Positions 26,178 through 34,692 of a DNA stretch of 64,000 bases are shown in pieces. The position numbers were made by a program, and so were the translations under genes. Each line of letters starts with the position of its first letter. Position 1 is the first letter of the stretch. This DNA comes from an uncultured Rhodospirillales bacterium (lineage in GTDB: Bacteria; Pseudomonadota; Alphaproteobacteria; Azospirillales; Azospirillaceae), in contig CAIYNU010000011.1 in NCBI GenBank assembly GCA_903927615.1, positions 25,801 to 89,800 of the forward strand, written 5' to 3'. A model generated the notes under the pieces. It made no database searches, was not told the origin of the DNA, and saw only the letters and a program-made list of their open reading frames with translations.

Positions 26178-27410
26178 ATGACCGAACCCGCTCTCATCCC
26201 GCCGCCCGTCGAGTCTGCCGAAGCCCAGGCCCGCCCCGAAATTCATTTGATGGCGGGGCGGGATAAACGTCTGCGGTTGGGACATCCCTGGGTTTATTCC
26301 AACGAAATTCGGATGAGCGAGGCGGCCAAGGCCTTGCCGGTCGGTGGGCTGGTGCGGCTGGTGGCGCCCGATGGGGCCGGTCTCGGCACCGCCATGTTCA
26401 ATCCCCATACGTTGATCGCGGCCCGCCGGTTGACCACCGAAGGCGAGGCGGTGATCGACCGGGCGTTCTTCGCCCGGCACCTCCGGCGGGCGCTGGCGCT
26501 GCGCAGCCGGCTGTTCGACCGGCCCTTTTACCGGCTGATCCATGCCGAGGCGGACGGGTTGCCGGCCCTGGTGGTCGATCGCTTCGGCGATGTGGTGGTG
26601 GTTCAGGCCAATGCCGCCGGGATGGACCGGTTGCTACCGGAACTGGTCGATGCGCTGGACTTGGTGTTGGCGCCGTCGGCGATGGTGCTGCGCAACGATA
26701 GCCCGACGCGCGCGCTGGAAGGGTTGGTCACCGAGACCCGACTGATCAAGGGCAGTCTCGACGGACCGGTTCGTCTGGAGGAAAACGGCACGGTGTTCTT
26801 CGCCGATCCGCTGGGCGGTCAGAAAACCGGCTGGTTTTATGATCAGCGGGACAATCGCGGTTTCATCGCCCGTCTGGCCGGCGGCGCCCGGGTGCTCGAC
26901 CTTTACACTTATCATGGCGGCTTCGCGGTCCAGGCGGCCTGCGCCGGGGCGGCCCGGGTCGAAGCGGTGGACCGTTCCGAAGCCGCTTTGGCCTATGCGG
27001 CTCGAGCCGCCGGGGCGAATGGCGTTGCGGCGGTGTGCGACTTTCGCCGGGCGGATGCCTTCACCGAACTGGAGCGGCTGGCCGAAGCCGGCGAACGCTT
27101 TGATGTGGTGGTGGCAGACCCGCCGCCATTCGCCCGGGCCAAGAAGGACGTGGCGGCAGCCAGCCGCGCCTATCGCAAGCTGGCGCGGCTCGGCGCGCGC
27201 GTCACGGCGCGCGGCGGGGTGTTGCTGGTGGCGTCATGCAGCCACAACATCGACCCCGGGACCTTCGTCGATCTGGTGGCCTATGGGGTGGCGGACGCCC
27301 AACGTAACGGTCGGATCCTGCGCCAGGCCGGTGCCGCGCCCGATCACCCGGTCCATCCGCTGTTGCCGGAAACCGCCTATCTCAAGGCGGTGGTGGTGCA
27401 TCTGGATTGA
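26178..27410 (+). CDS. RlmI-like 23S rRNA (cytosine-C5) methyltransferase
   Basis: 410 residues: a PUA RNA-binding domain (about 20-100, with RDKRLRLGHPWVYSNEIR and VGGLVRLVAPDGAGLGTAMFNP) followed by a Rossmann methyltransferase. Methyltransferase signatures: GQKTGWFYDQRDNRGFIARLAGGARVLDLYTYHGGFAVQAACAGAARVEAVDRSE (SAM site) and VVADPPPFARAKKDV with the DPPxF catalytic loop, then LLVASCSHNID. RlmI methylates C1962 in E. coli 23S rRNA; the same target is likely but not proven. It is convergent with rlmN. Confidence 0.9.
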   Translation: MTEPALIPPPVESAEAQARPEIHLMAGRDKRLRLGHPWVYSNEIRMSEAAKALPVGGLVRLVAPDGAGLGTAMFNPHTLIAARRLTTEGEAVIDRAFFARHLRRALALRSRLFDRPFYRLIHAEADGLPALVVDRFGDVVVVQANAAGMDRLLPELVDALDLVLAPSAMVLRNDSPTRALEGLVTETRLIKGSLDGPVRLEENGTVFFADPLGGQKTGWFYDQRDNRGFIARLAGGARVLDLYTYHGGFAVQAACAGAARVEAVDRSEAALAYAARAAGANGVAAVCDFRRADAFTELERLAEAGERFDVVVADPPPFARAKKDVAAASRAYRKLARLGARVTARGGVLLVASCSHNIDPGTFVDLVAYGVADAQRNGRILRQAGAAPDHPVHPLLPETAYLKAVVVHLD

Positions 27411-27503
27411 AACCGGCGCTTCCATCGGGGCATATGGGGTCCACGCAACCCGCTTTCCGGCCGGGCCGGGCGGTTACGGGTGTGTACAGCGCCAAAAAAA
27501 GAG

Positions 27504-28616
27504 TCAGGCGACCAGGGCGTCGCGGCCGCGCAGGCTGGTGCTCTTGAGCTGGCCGCAAGCCGCCATAATGTCCTGGCCACGGGGGGTTCTGACCGGGCTC
27601 GCATAGCCGGCGGCATTCACCAAGTCACCGAAGGTCTGGATGGCGTCCGGCGTCGAGCATTCATACGGCGCGCCCGGCCAGGGATTGAACGGGATGAGAT
27701 TGATCTTGGCGGGAATCCCCTGGAGCAGGCGCACCAGGGCGCGGGCGTCGGCAGGACTGTCGTTGACGCCCCGGAGCATCACATATTCAAAGGTGATTCG
27801 GCGGGCATTGGTGGCGCCGGGGTAGGACCGGCAGGCGGCCAGCAGGTCGGCCAGCGGATACTTGCGGTTGATCGGCACCAACTGGTCGCGAATTTCGTCG
27901 GTGACGGCGTGCAGGCTGACCGCCAGATTGACGCCCAATTCCTCGCCACAGCGTTTCATCACCGGGACCACGCCGGAGGTCGACAGGGTGATGCGGCGCT
28001 TGGAGATGGCGATGCCGTCACCGTCCATGACGATCTTGAGCGCGGTGGCCACATGTTCAAAATTCAATAACGGCTCGCCCATTCCCATCATGACGATGTT
28101 GGACAGCAGGCGACCGTCGGGCGGCGCCGGCCATTCGGCCAACGCATCCCGGGCCAGCATGATCTGGCCCAAAATCTCGGCAGCATCCAGATTCCGCACC
28201 AATCGTTGGGTCCCGGTATGACAGAACCGGCAGGTCAGGGAGCACCCCACCTGGGACGACACGCACAAGGTGCCGCGGTCTTCTTCGGGAATATGGACGG
28301 TCTCGATTTCGTGGCGGTCTGCCATGCGGAGCAGCCACTTACGGGTGCCGTCGGCGGACTGGAGGTCGCGGGCCACCTCGGGGCGCCGAATCACGTACGC
28401 TTCGGCCAGGCGCTCGCGAACCGCCTTTGCCAGCGTCGTCATCACGGCGAACGAGGTTGCGCCCCGGTGATAAATCCAATGCCAGAGCTGTCGCGTCCGG
28501 AAGGGCTCCAGCCCAAAGGCAGCCAATTCGGCGGCCAGGGCTTCCCGACTGAGTCCAACCAACGCCTTGCGGCCGTCGGCGACAGCGGCAACGGCGTCCG
28601 TCTCACCTGGGGTCAT
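27504..28616 (-). CDS. rlmN: Dual-specificity 23S rRNA/tRNA (adenine-C2) methyltransferase
   Basis: 370 residues, radical SAM enzyme that methylates A2503 of 23S rRNA and A37 of some tRNAs. [17 protein letters not shown] in the N-terminal domain; the cluster motif [13 protein letters not shown] (Cys-x3-Cys-x2-Cys) near residue 125; [25 protein letters not shown]; and the catalytic Cys in the C-terminal ACGQL. Downstream on the same strand nothing follows for about 90 bases before the convergent RlmI-like gene. Confidence 0.97.
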   Translation of the reverse strand: MTPGETDAVAAVADGRKALVGLSREALAAELAAFGLEPFRTRQLWHWIYHRGATSFAVMTTLAKAVRERLAEAYVIRRPEVARDLQSADGTRKWLLRMADRHEIETVHIPEEDRGTLCVSSQVGCSLTCRFCHTGTQRLVRNLDAAEILGQIMLARDALAEWPAPPDGRLLSNIVMMGMGEPLLNFEHVATALKIVMDGDGIAISKRRITLSTSGVVPVMKRCGEELGVNLAVSLHAVTDEIRDQLVPINRKYPLADLLAACRSYPGATNARRITFEYVMLRGVNDSPADARALVRLLQGIPAKINLIPFNPWPGAPYECSTPDAIQTFGDLVNAAGYASPVRTPRGQDIMAACGQLKSTSLRGRDALVA

Positions 28617-28720
28617 GACGACTCACGCGACCTGCGGCTCCCATCAAGCAAATGGCGTTCCCCGCCCCGGGTGGCAACGCCACCGCCCGGGCTGCGGGGC
28701 CGATCCAGTCCCTATCAAGA

Positions 28721-29263
28721 CTATTTTTTTCCACAGGCCTTGTTGATGGCGGAGAAAGCATCCCCGGTTCCGGACAGGCTATAGCTGTCGGTGGTGTTGG
28801 TTCCCCGCTCGGAGATGCCCTTGACCACCATAGAGTCGCCGGTCCGGATCGCGGCCGCGATATCCCGGTCGGTGGACTCGTCCTTGGCCCAGGCGGTGTC
28901 ACCGTCGGTAAACAAAGTGAAGGAGCGGCGATCGATCTTGAGGATCACCTCACTCTTCTTCTTATAGGTATACCCGGCGGTGATGCTGACGACGTTAAAG
29001 CTTTTCTCGGCGGGCCGATGGGTTATCAGGACATAGACGCCGCCTCGAGGCTTGTTCTTCGGTTCCATCTTCCCGGGCTGGGACGACATGTAACAGACCT
29101 TGTGGCCGTTCTCTTCATAGGAGAACGCCTTCCAGTCGTCGAAGTTGCCAAGCAGTTTGGTGTTGGCCTTGGCAGCGGGCGCGGCAACGGTCGGTCCGGC
29201 CATGCCCGCCAGCACCACGGCAAGCAGGAGGATGAGCAATCGGGAGGGGGCAAAGGCGATCAT
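28721..29263 (-). CDS. Invasion-associated locus B (IalB) family exported protein
   Basis: 180 residues with a clear signal peptide (LLILLLAVVLAGMAGPTVA). The mature domain shows the IalB pattern: FDDWKAFSYEENGHKVCYMSSQP, VYVLITHRPAEKSFNVVSITAGYTYKKKSEV, FTLFTDGDTAWAKDESTDRDIAAAIRTGDSMVVKGISERGT and YSLSGTGDAFSAINKAC. Two Cys residues, near the start and end of the domain, could form a disulfide. Family members are periplasmic or outer-membrane associated; the exact role is not known outside Bartonella. It is upstream of rlmN on the same strand and divergent from rpoE. Confidence 0.88.
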   Translation of the reverse strand: MIAFAPSRLLILLLAVVLAGMAGPTVAAPAAKANTKLLGNFDDWKAFSYEENGHKVCYMSSQPGKMEPKNKPRGGVYVLITHRPAEKSFNVVSITAGYTYKKKSEVILKIDRRSFTLFTDGDTAWAKDESTDRDIAAAIRTGDSMVVKGISERGTNTTDSYSLSGTGDAFSAINKACGKK

Positions 29264-29546
29264 GAGAAGACAGGGGGTTCGTTTCGGAACGGCCGGAGGT
29301 TACCCCAGATCGGGGCGCCAATTCCAGCGTTGCGCCACGGCGGCACGCATCTTGTTCCGGAGCGGCCAAGGCTGCCGTCGGGTTCGGCGATTTCCGCAGA
29401 ATTCCTCGGTGGTCCAATGACGGCGAATTTGCGTACTGACATCCGATATGATAAACGCCCTCCGCCAAGCCTTGCCTTCTGCCGGAGCGACGGTGTGCCA
29501 ATGGTGGCACCCGCCGTTGGTGGCGGATATCGCTACGCTGTGGGTC

Positions 29547-30125
29547 ATGGTTGAAATCGATCTGACTGATCGGGCTGTTTTGGGGCAGAATCTTGATGAA
29601 CTGGTGTTGGCGGTTGGCCGCGAGCGCAGTCGTCGGGCTTTTGGTGCCTTGTTCGGGCATTTTGCCCCGCGCCTGAAATCCTATCTGAAGCGCCTGGGCA
29701 CGGAGTCCAGCCAGGCCGAGGAACTGGTGCAGGAGGTGATGCTGCTGGTCTGGCATCGGGCAGAGACCTTTGATCCGACTCAGGCGAACGCCAGCACCTG
29801 GGTGTTCACGATTGCCCGCAACAGGCGAATCGACGCGATTCGCCGCGAACGTCGGCCCGAGTTCGACCCCAACGACCCGGCATTGGTACCGCAAGCGGCA
29901 GAAGCCGCTGACCGTGTTGTCGAGACCGGGCAGGAGACCGCGCGCCTGCGCGCCGCCATCGGTGCGCTGCCCCGAGAGCAAGCTGATCTGCTGCGTCTTG
30001 CGTATTTCGACGACAAGCCGCACAGCGTCATTTCCGCGGAACGGGGCATTCCGCTGGGAACCGTCAAGTCCCGCCTGCGACTGGCGCTTGACCGGTTGCG
30101 AAGACTTTTGAGGGAACCGGTATGA
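29547..30125 (+). CDS. rpoE: ECF sigma factor, RpoE/ChrR type
   Basis: 192 residues. Sigma2 region: AFGALFGHFAPRLKSYLKRLG and AEELVQEVMLLVWHRAETFDPTQANASTWVFTIARNRRIDAIRRERRPE; sigma4 region: LPREQADLLRLAYFDDKPHSVISAERGIPLGTVKSRLRLALDRLRRLL. This form, followed at once by a ChrR anti-sigma gene, is the group that controls the singlet-oxygen response in Rhodobacter. ATG 29547 is preferred to earlier in-frame starts because it gives the normal family length. Overlaps chrR by 4 bases (ATGA). Likely autoregulated, but I could not find a convincing matching promoter upstream. Confidence 0.92.
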   Translation: MVEIDLTDRAVLGQNLDELVLAVGRERSRRAFGALFGHFAPRLKSYLKRLGTESSQAEELVQEVMLLVWHRAETFDPTQANASTWVFTIARNRRIDAIRRERRPEFDPNDPALVPQAAEAADRVVETGQETARLRAAIGALPREQADLLRLAYFDDKPHSVISAERGIPLGTVKSRLRLALDRLRRLLREPV

Positions 30126-30787
30126 TTGAGCCCAAGTTTCATCCGGGAGAGGAGATACTCCTGGATTACGCCGGCGGTAGTCTGGCCGAGCCGCTGGCTT
30201 TGGTGGTTGCGACTCACCTGGCTTTTTGTCCCTGGTGCCGCCGTCAGGTGGCCGAGTTGGAGGCCATCGGCGGCGCCCTCCTTGAGGACGAGGAACCCGA
30301 ACCGCTATCGCCGAATTGCCTGGCCGAGATGATGGCGCGCCTGGATGAGGGCGGCGGTCCGGGCAAGGGCCAGCGGGGAGAGTGCCGGGCCGATCCGGAT
30401 CCGGTTCCGATTCCCGAACCTTTGCGCAGCTATCTGGGGGGGGCGCTGGCCAGTCTGAACTGGCGGCCGGTAGGGCGCGGCCTTGACCAAGTCGATCTGG
30501 GGCTGGGGCGGGGGCCGGTCAAGGCTTGCCTGGTGCGTCTCCGGGCCGGTGCCGCGGTCCCCCGCCACAGCCACCAGGGTCTTGAAATGAATCTGGTGCT
30601 GGTCGGCGGATACTGGGACCAACGCGGGCACTACCACCGGGGGGATGTGGTGATCGACGACGACACCGTGGATCATCGCCCGGTTGCCGAGTGCGGCGGC
30701 GATTGCGTCTGCCTTAACGTTACCGACGCGCCGCTGCTGATGACCGGCGGCCTCATGCGGTTGCTGCCGTCCAGACTTCGCTGGTAG
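30122..30787 (+). CDS. chrR: ChrR-family anti-sigma factor (zinc-binding plus cupin)
   Basis: 221 residues. The N-terminal anti-sigma domain has FHPGEEILLDYAGGSLAEPLALVVATHLAFCPWCRRQVAELEAIGG, with the His-x3-Cys-x2-Cys zinc site. The C-terminal half is a cupin: LRAGAAVPRHSHQGLEMNLVLVGGYWDQRGHYHRGDVVIDDDTVDHRPVAE with metal-ligand histidines and Glu. It holds RpoE inactive until singlet oxygen or organic peroxide triggers release. Start overlaps the rpoE stop. Confidence 0.92.
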   Translation: MIEPKFHPGEEILLDYAGGSLAEPLALVVATHLAFCPWCRRQVAELEAIGGALLEDEEPEPLSPNCLAEMMARLDEGGGPGKGQRGECRADPDPVPIPEPLRSYLGGALASLNWRPVGRGLDQVDLGLGRGPVKACLVRLRAGAAVPRHSHQGLEMNLVLVGGYWDQRGHYHRGDVVIDDDTVDHRPVAECGGDCVCLNVTDAPLLMTGGLMRLLPSRLRW

Positions 30788-30973
30788 GACCGCCGCGACC
30801 GTTCAGGGGATGCGCGTAGTCTGGCCGCAGATACCGTGCGGGAGTGAGTCTTCAAAGCCTTTGCATTCCTCAGAGTGCCTCACTATGCTGCTTCGCTGGT
30901 TCGCGCGCTGACGGGCTGTCGGCGGGCGAGCAAGCCCTGCTCCTTTCATTCTGGCGGCGTTTCGATCGAACCC

Positions 30974-33900
30974 GTGGTTGACCTCTGTGACGTGCGTGCT
31001 CAGGACCGGGTCGGGTGCTCCCGATGGCGGAGCTTGGTCTACGTTATGCTTCTGGCCATGGTGTCGTTGGTTGCGTTGGTGTTTTCCCTAAGACAGAACA
31101 GTTGGGAAGATAACGGCCATCAACGTATCATTGCTGAAGAGCAGGCGATCGGCGTCACTATGGTGGTCGCGACTAAAGTCGCCGATGGTCTTGGCGATCT
31201 CCGGCGATTCCTTGACCGGCTGGCGGTGATGGCGGCGCCGGGGTTAGTCCCGTTGCGCGACATGATGGACCGTTTGCCGTTGGACCGGGCGATGGTCCGG
31301 GGCTTGGTGCTGCTGGATGAAACCGGGGCGGTGACGGCTGGCGTCGGTGCGACGGACTGGGTGTCGTCGGCGGCACCCGGACGTCTCTTGCTTGCGGCGG
31401 CGTCCGCGCCGCCGGGCGGCGTGGCCCTGACCAGCCTGGCGCCCGGAACGGCGGTGTTAACCCGTGTTGTGACGGCGGCTGACGGCGGCACGGTCGGGGT
31501 CATTGCCGTCGCGTTGGACTTGGGGATGGTGCGCGGGGCGCTGGAGGGTTTGCCCGGGATCGCGAACCGGCAAGTGCTGGTGTTCGACCAGACGGGGGCG
31601 GTGCTGTTTCGGGATGGTGCCCGGGAGGGCGCCCGATTCGCCGCGCTTGAGGTGGCACGCCTGTTGAGTGCGGCGCCCCGGTCGGGCCGGCCGGTGGTGA
31701 CGTGGGCGGCACTGGGCAATGCCGACGAGAGCTTGGAGGTAATGGTCCATCTGGCCGATTTCCCCGTGTTGGTGGCCGTGGACTGGCCGACCGAAGCCCT
31801 GGCCGCCCATCGGCGCGCACGGGCCTGGCATAACTGGCTGGTCGGGGTCGGGGTCGGTTTGCTGCTGATTGGTTTATCCGTCCTGCACATCCGGGAGCAG
31901 GGACGCGCCCGGCGGGCCTTGCAGCGACGGGTTCGGGAACGGACCGAGGAGTTGGCTCAAGTCAACGGGCGGTTGGTCGATGCCGAGCGGATTGCTCATC
32001 TTGGCCATTGGGAACGCGACCTGGCCACCGGCCAGGGGATTTGGTCGACCGAGACCTTTCGCATCTTTGGCCTGCCGATTGGTTCGGCCTCACCCGACTT
32101 CGACCGGTTCCTGGCCTGCCTGCACGAAGACGACCGGGAGACGGCGCGTCGGAGGCGCATGGAGGTAGGCGCGGGCAAAGACGGTTACGAGGCGCGTTAC
32201 CGGGTAGTCCGTCCCGACGGCGGCATTCGCCACATCCATACCCAGGCCGAGGTGGTTCGGGATGGTCACGGTCGGGCGGTGCGCCTGATGGGGACCACGC
32301 TGGATATTACCGATCTGGTCGAAGCGGAATCAAAGCTGCGGGAAAACGAGCAAAAATATCGCACCGTATTTGAAGTCGCGCATGAAGCCATCTGTCTGTT
32401 GGATATGGATCGTTACGCCATTCTGGAGGCCAACCAGGCCGCCCGGCGCATCTATGGTTATAGCGGTGACGAGTTTCGCGACCTGACCATTACCGACCTG
32501 TCCGCGGAGCCTGAGCGCACCCTGGAGACGGTGCGGGCTGGCTTGGCGTTTGTGGCGCTCCGCCGCCATCGGCGCAAGGACGGCCGGGAAATCTATGTGG
32601 AAGTCAATTTGGCGCGTGCGCCGGTGGGGGAGCGCACGCTGCTGGTGATGGCAGTGCGGGACGTCACCGAACGGGTGGCGACCGAGACCCGGCTGGCCAC
32701 GGCCAAGGCGCGACTGATCGAAGCGGAACGGATCGGCCATCTGGGCCACTGGGAATGGCTGCCGCTTCAGGATAGCCATTTCTGGTCCGAAGAACTGTAT
32801 CGCATCTTTGGGGTGTCCAGGGACAAAATACAACCGGGTTGGTTGACTTTGCTTGATCGGCTTCATCCGGACGAGCGGGTGGCGGTGTCGTCGTTACCTG
32901 AGATGATGGCGGGCGGCAATGTTCCGGTCGCCCGGGAAGTGCGGGTGGTCAGGCCCGATGGCGAGGTGCGAAGGGTTCATGTAACCCTGGAGGTTACGAG
33001 AAATGCCGCCGGCATGATCACCTGTGTCTTTGGGACTGCCCTGGATATTTCGGACCGGTATGCCGCTCAGCAGGCGTTGCTGGAGAGTCACGCCTCGCTG
33101 TCGGCGGTGATCAACGCCACCGAGCATGACATGGTGCTGTTGGTCAATCCCGACGGTAACGTCACGGTGGCCAACGGTAAGTTCGCTGAAATTTATGGCC
33201 GGCCGGTCGCGGAAATCATCGGCCAGCGGCTTGAAGCATTCATGCCCGTCGACGCGGCCCGGCGCTGGCAGGCCTTGTTCGATCAAGTGGCGGCGACCGG
33301 GGCTTCGGTTCACCTGGAAGAAACCGTTCAGGGCGAGGCGGCCGGGGCCGAACTGATCTTCGATACCCATTGCGCCCCAGCCCCCGGGCCGGACGGCCGC
33401 CCGATCGGCGTGGCGGTGTTCGCCCGCAACATCACCAGCCGCAAGCGTGTCGAGAACAATCTGCGGAAGCTCAATCGGGCCATCGAACAGACGCCACTAT
33501 CGGTCGTTATCACTGACCTTGACGGCTTCATCGAATACGTGAACCCCCATTTTACTGCTGCTACGGGTTATCGGGCCGACGAAGTGATCGGACGGAATTC
33601 GCGCCTCTTCAAGTCCGGTTACACGTCCCCTTCGGAGTACCGGGTGATGTGGCGCGTTATCGCCGCGGGTGATGTCTGGCATGGCGAGTTCCATAATCGT
33701 CGTCGGGACGGTCAGCTCTTTTGGGAACGGGCAACCATCGCGCCGGTGCGCAATGATCAGGGGGCGGTCACCCATTATGTCGCCATCAAAGAAGATATCA
33801 CCGAGCGAAAGCGGGTGGAAAATGAGTTGCTGACGGCCAAAGAGCGAGCCGAAGCTGCAAATATTGCCAAATCGCAGTTTCTTGCCACGGTCAGTCATGA

Positions 33901-34603
33901 GTTGCGTACACCGTTGAACGCTATTATCGGCTTTTCCGACTGTATTCTGACCGCACCGTTCGGGCCGATCGGCGATGGTCGCTATCAGAAGTATGTGGAA
34001 AATATTTTCGAGGCGGGAAACCATCTCTTGAAGCTGATTAACGACATTATTGATTTGGCTAATGCCGAATCCGGTACCTTTGAATTGGTCGAAACCATTG
34101 TTGATCCGCAAATGGAAATCAACGAAGCGGTCGCCGCGGTGGCCGAAACGGCGCGTCTGCGGGGCTTGACCATCGAGGTGCATATGCCCCGAGACCTGCC
34201 GCTGCTGTGCGCCGATCCGCGGGCGATCCGCGGGATTGCCGGCAACTTGCTGTCCAACGCCGTGAAATTCACGCCGCACAACGGCGACATTGCGATTTCG
34301 GCCGGGCTTGACGAAACCGGTTTGTTCATCCTGCGGGTCGCTGACACCGGGATTGGCATTCCGGCCGATCAACTCGACCATGTCCTTCAGCCATTCCATC
34401 AACTTTCCGGCGACTTTGCCCGGGAACATGATGGCACCGGGTTAGGGCTGGCGTTATCCCGCTCGCTGGCGGAGCTTCACGGGGGGCATCTGGAAATCGA
34501 GAGTACACCCGGTGTCGGAACCACCGTCACTGTTCGCTTCCCCAAGAGTCGGGTGTACCGGCCGGGGAAAGACCCGATGCCGGCGCTCACCGGTCTGGTC
34601 TGA
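30974..34603 (+). CDS. Membrane sensor histidine kinase with multiple PAS domains
   Basis: About 1209 residues. A membrane helix (LVYVMLLAMVSLVALVFSL), a periplasmic sensing region of about 240 residues, and a second helix (WLVGVGVGLLLIGLSVL) precede a coiled coil. Then come about five PAS/PAC modules (for example RIAHLGHWERDLATGQGIWSTETFRIFGLP and RIGHLGHWEWLPLQDSHFWSEELYRIFGVS, which are PAS_3-like; VVITDLDGFIEYVNPHFTAATGYRADEVIG). The kinase core has HisKA (FLATVSHELRTPLNAIIGF) and HATPase (NLLSNAVKFTPHNG, DTGIGIP, GTGLGLALSRSLAELHGG). No receiver. The start is uncertain (GTG 30974; the frame extends to 30875). It ends 90 bases before the kinase-lectin gene and may belong to that signalling block. 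Confidence 0.92.
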   Translation: MVDLCDVRAQDRVGCSRWRSLVYVMLLAMVSLVALVFSLRQNSWEDNGHQRIIAEEQAIGVTMVVATKVADGLGDLRRFLDRLAVMAAPGLVPLRDMMDRLPLDRAMVRGLVLLDETGAVTAGVGATDWVSSAAPGRLLLAAASAPPGGVALTSLAPGTAVLTRVVTAADGGTVGVIAVALDLGMVRGALEGLPGIANRQVLVFDQTGAVLFRDGAREGARFAALEVARLLSAAPRSGRPVVTWAALGNADESLEVMVHLADFPVLVAVDWPTEALAAHRRARAWHNWLVGVGVGLLLIGLSVLHIREQGRARRALQRRVRERTEELAQVNGRLVDAERIAHLGHWERDLATGQGIWSTETFRIFGLPIGSASPDFDRFLACLHEDDRETARRRRMEVGAGKDGYEARYRVVRPDGGIRHIHTQAEVVRDGHGRAVRLMGTTLDITDLVEAESKLRENEQKYRTVFEVAHEAICLLDMDRYAILEANQAARRIYGYSGDEFRDLTITDLSAEPERTLETVRAGLAFVALRRHRRKDGREIYVEVNLARAPVGERTLLVMAVRDVTERVATETRLATAKARLIEAERIGHLGHWEWLPLQDSHFWSEELYRIFGVSRDKIQPGWLTLLDRLHPDERVAVSSLPEMMAGGNVPVAREVRVVRPDGEVRRVHVTLEVTRNAAGMITCVFGTALDISDRYAAQQALLESHASLSAVINATEHDMVLLVNPDGNVTVANGKFAEIYGRPVAEIIGQRLEAFMPVDAARRWQALFDQVAATGASVHLEETVQGEAAGAELIFDTHCAPAPGPDGRPIGVAVFARNITSRKRVENNLRKLNRAIEQTPLSVVITDLDGFIEYVNPHFTAATGYRADEVIGRNSRLFKSGYTSPSEYRVMWRVIAAGDVWHGEFHNRRRDGQLFWERATIAPVRNDQGAVTHYVAIKEDITERKRVENELLTAKERAEAANIAKSQFLATVSHELRTPLNAIIGFSDCILTAPFGPIGDGRYQKYVENIFEAGNHLLKLINDIIDLANAESGTFELVETIVDPQMEINEAVAAVAETARLRGLTIEVHMPRDLPLLCADPRAIRGIAGNLLSNAVKFTPHNGDIAISAGLDETGLFILRVADTGIGIPADQLDHVLQPFHQLSGDFAREHDGTGLGLALSRSLAELHGGHLEIESTPGVGTTVTVRFPKSRVYRPGKDPMPALTGLV

Positions 34604-34692
34604 TATCGCTTGCGATCGCGGGCGGTCTGAGTAGAGTTTGCCGGATTAAGTCCGGCGCGCCAGCGTCGTTGGCGCAGGGGAGAGCGGCAAGG

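Noticed and set aside
29400..29546. RpoE-type autoregulatory promoter upstream of rpoE
   Set aside because: A TGGTCC hexamer occurs near 29410 but no fitting -10 element at the right distance, so no site was annotated.
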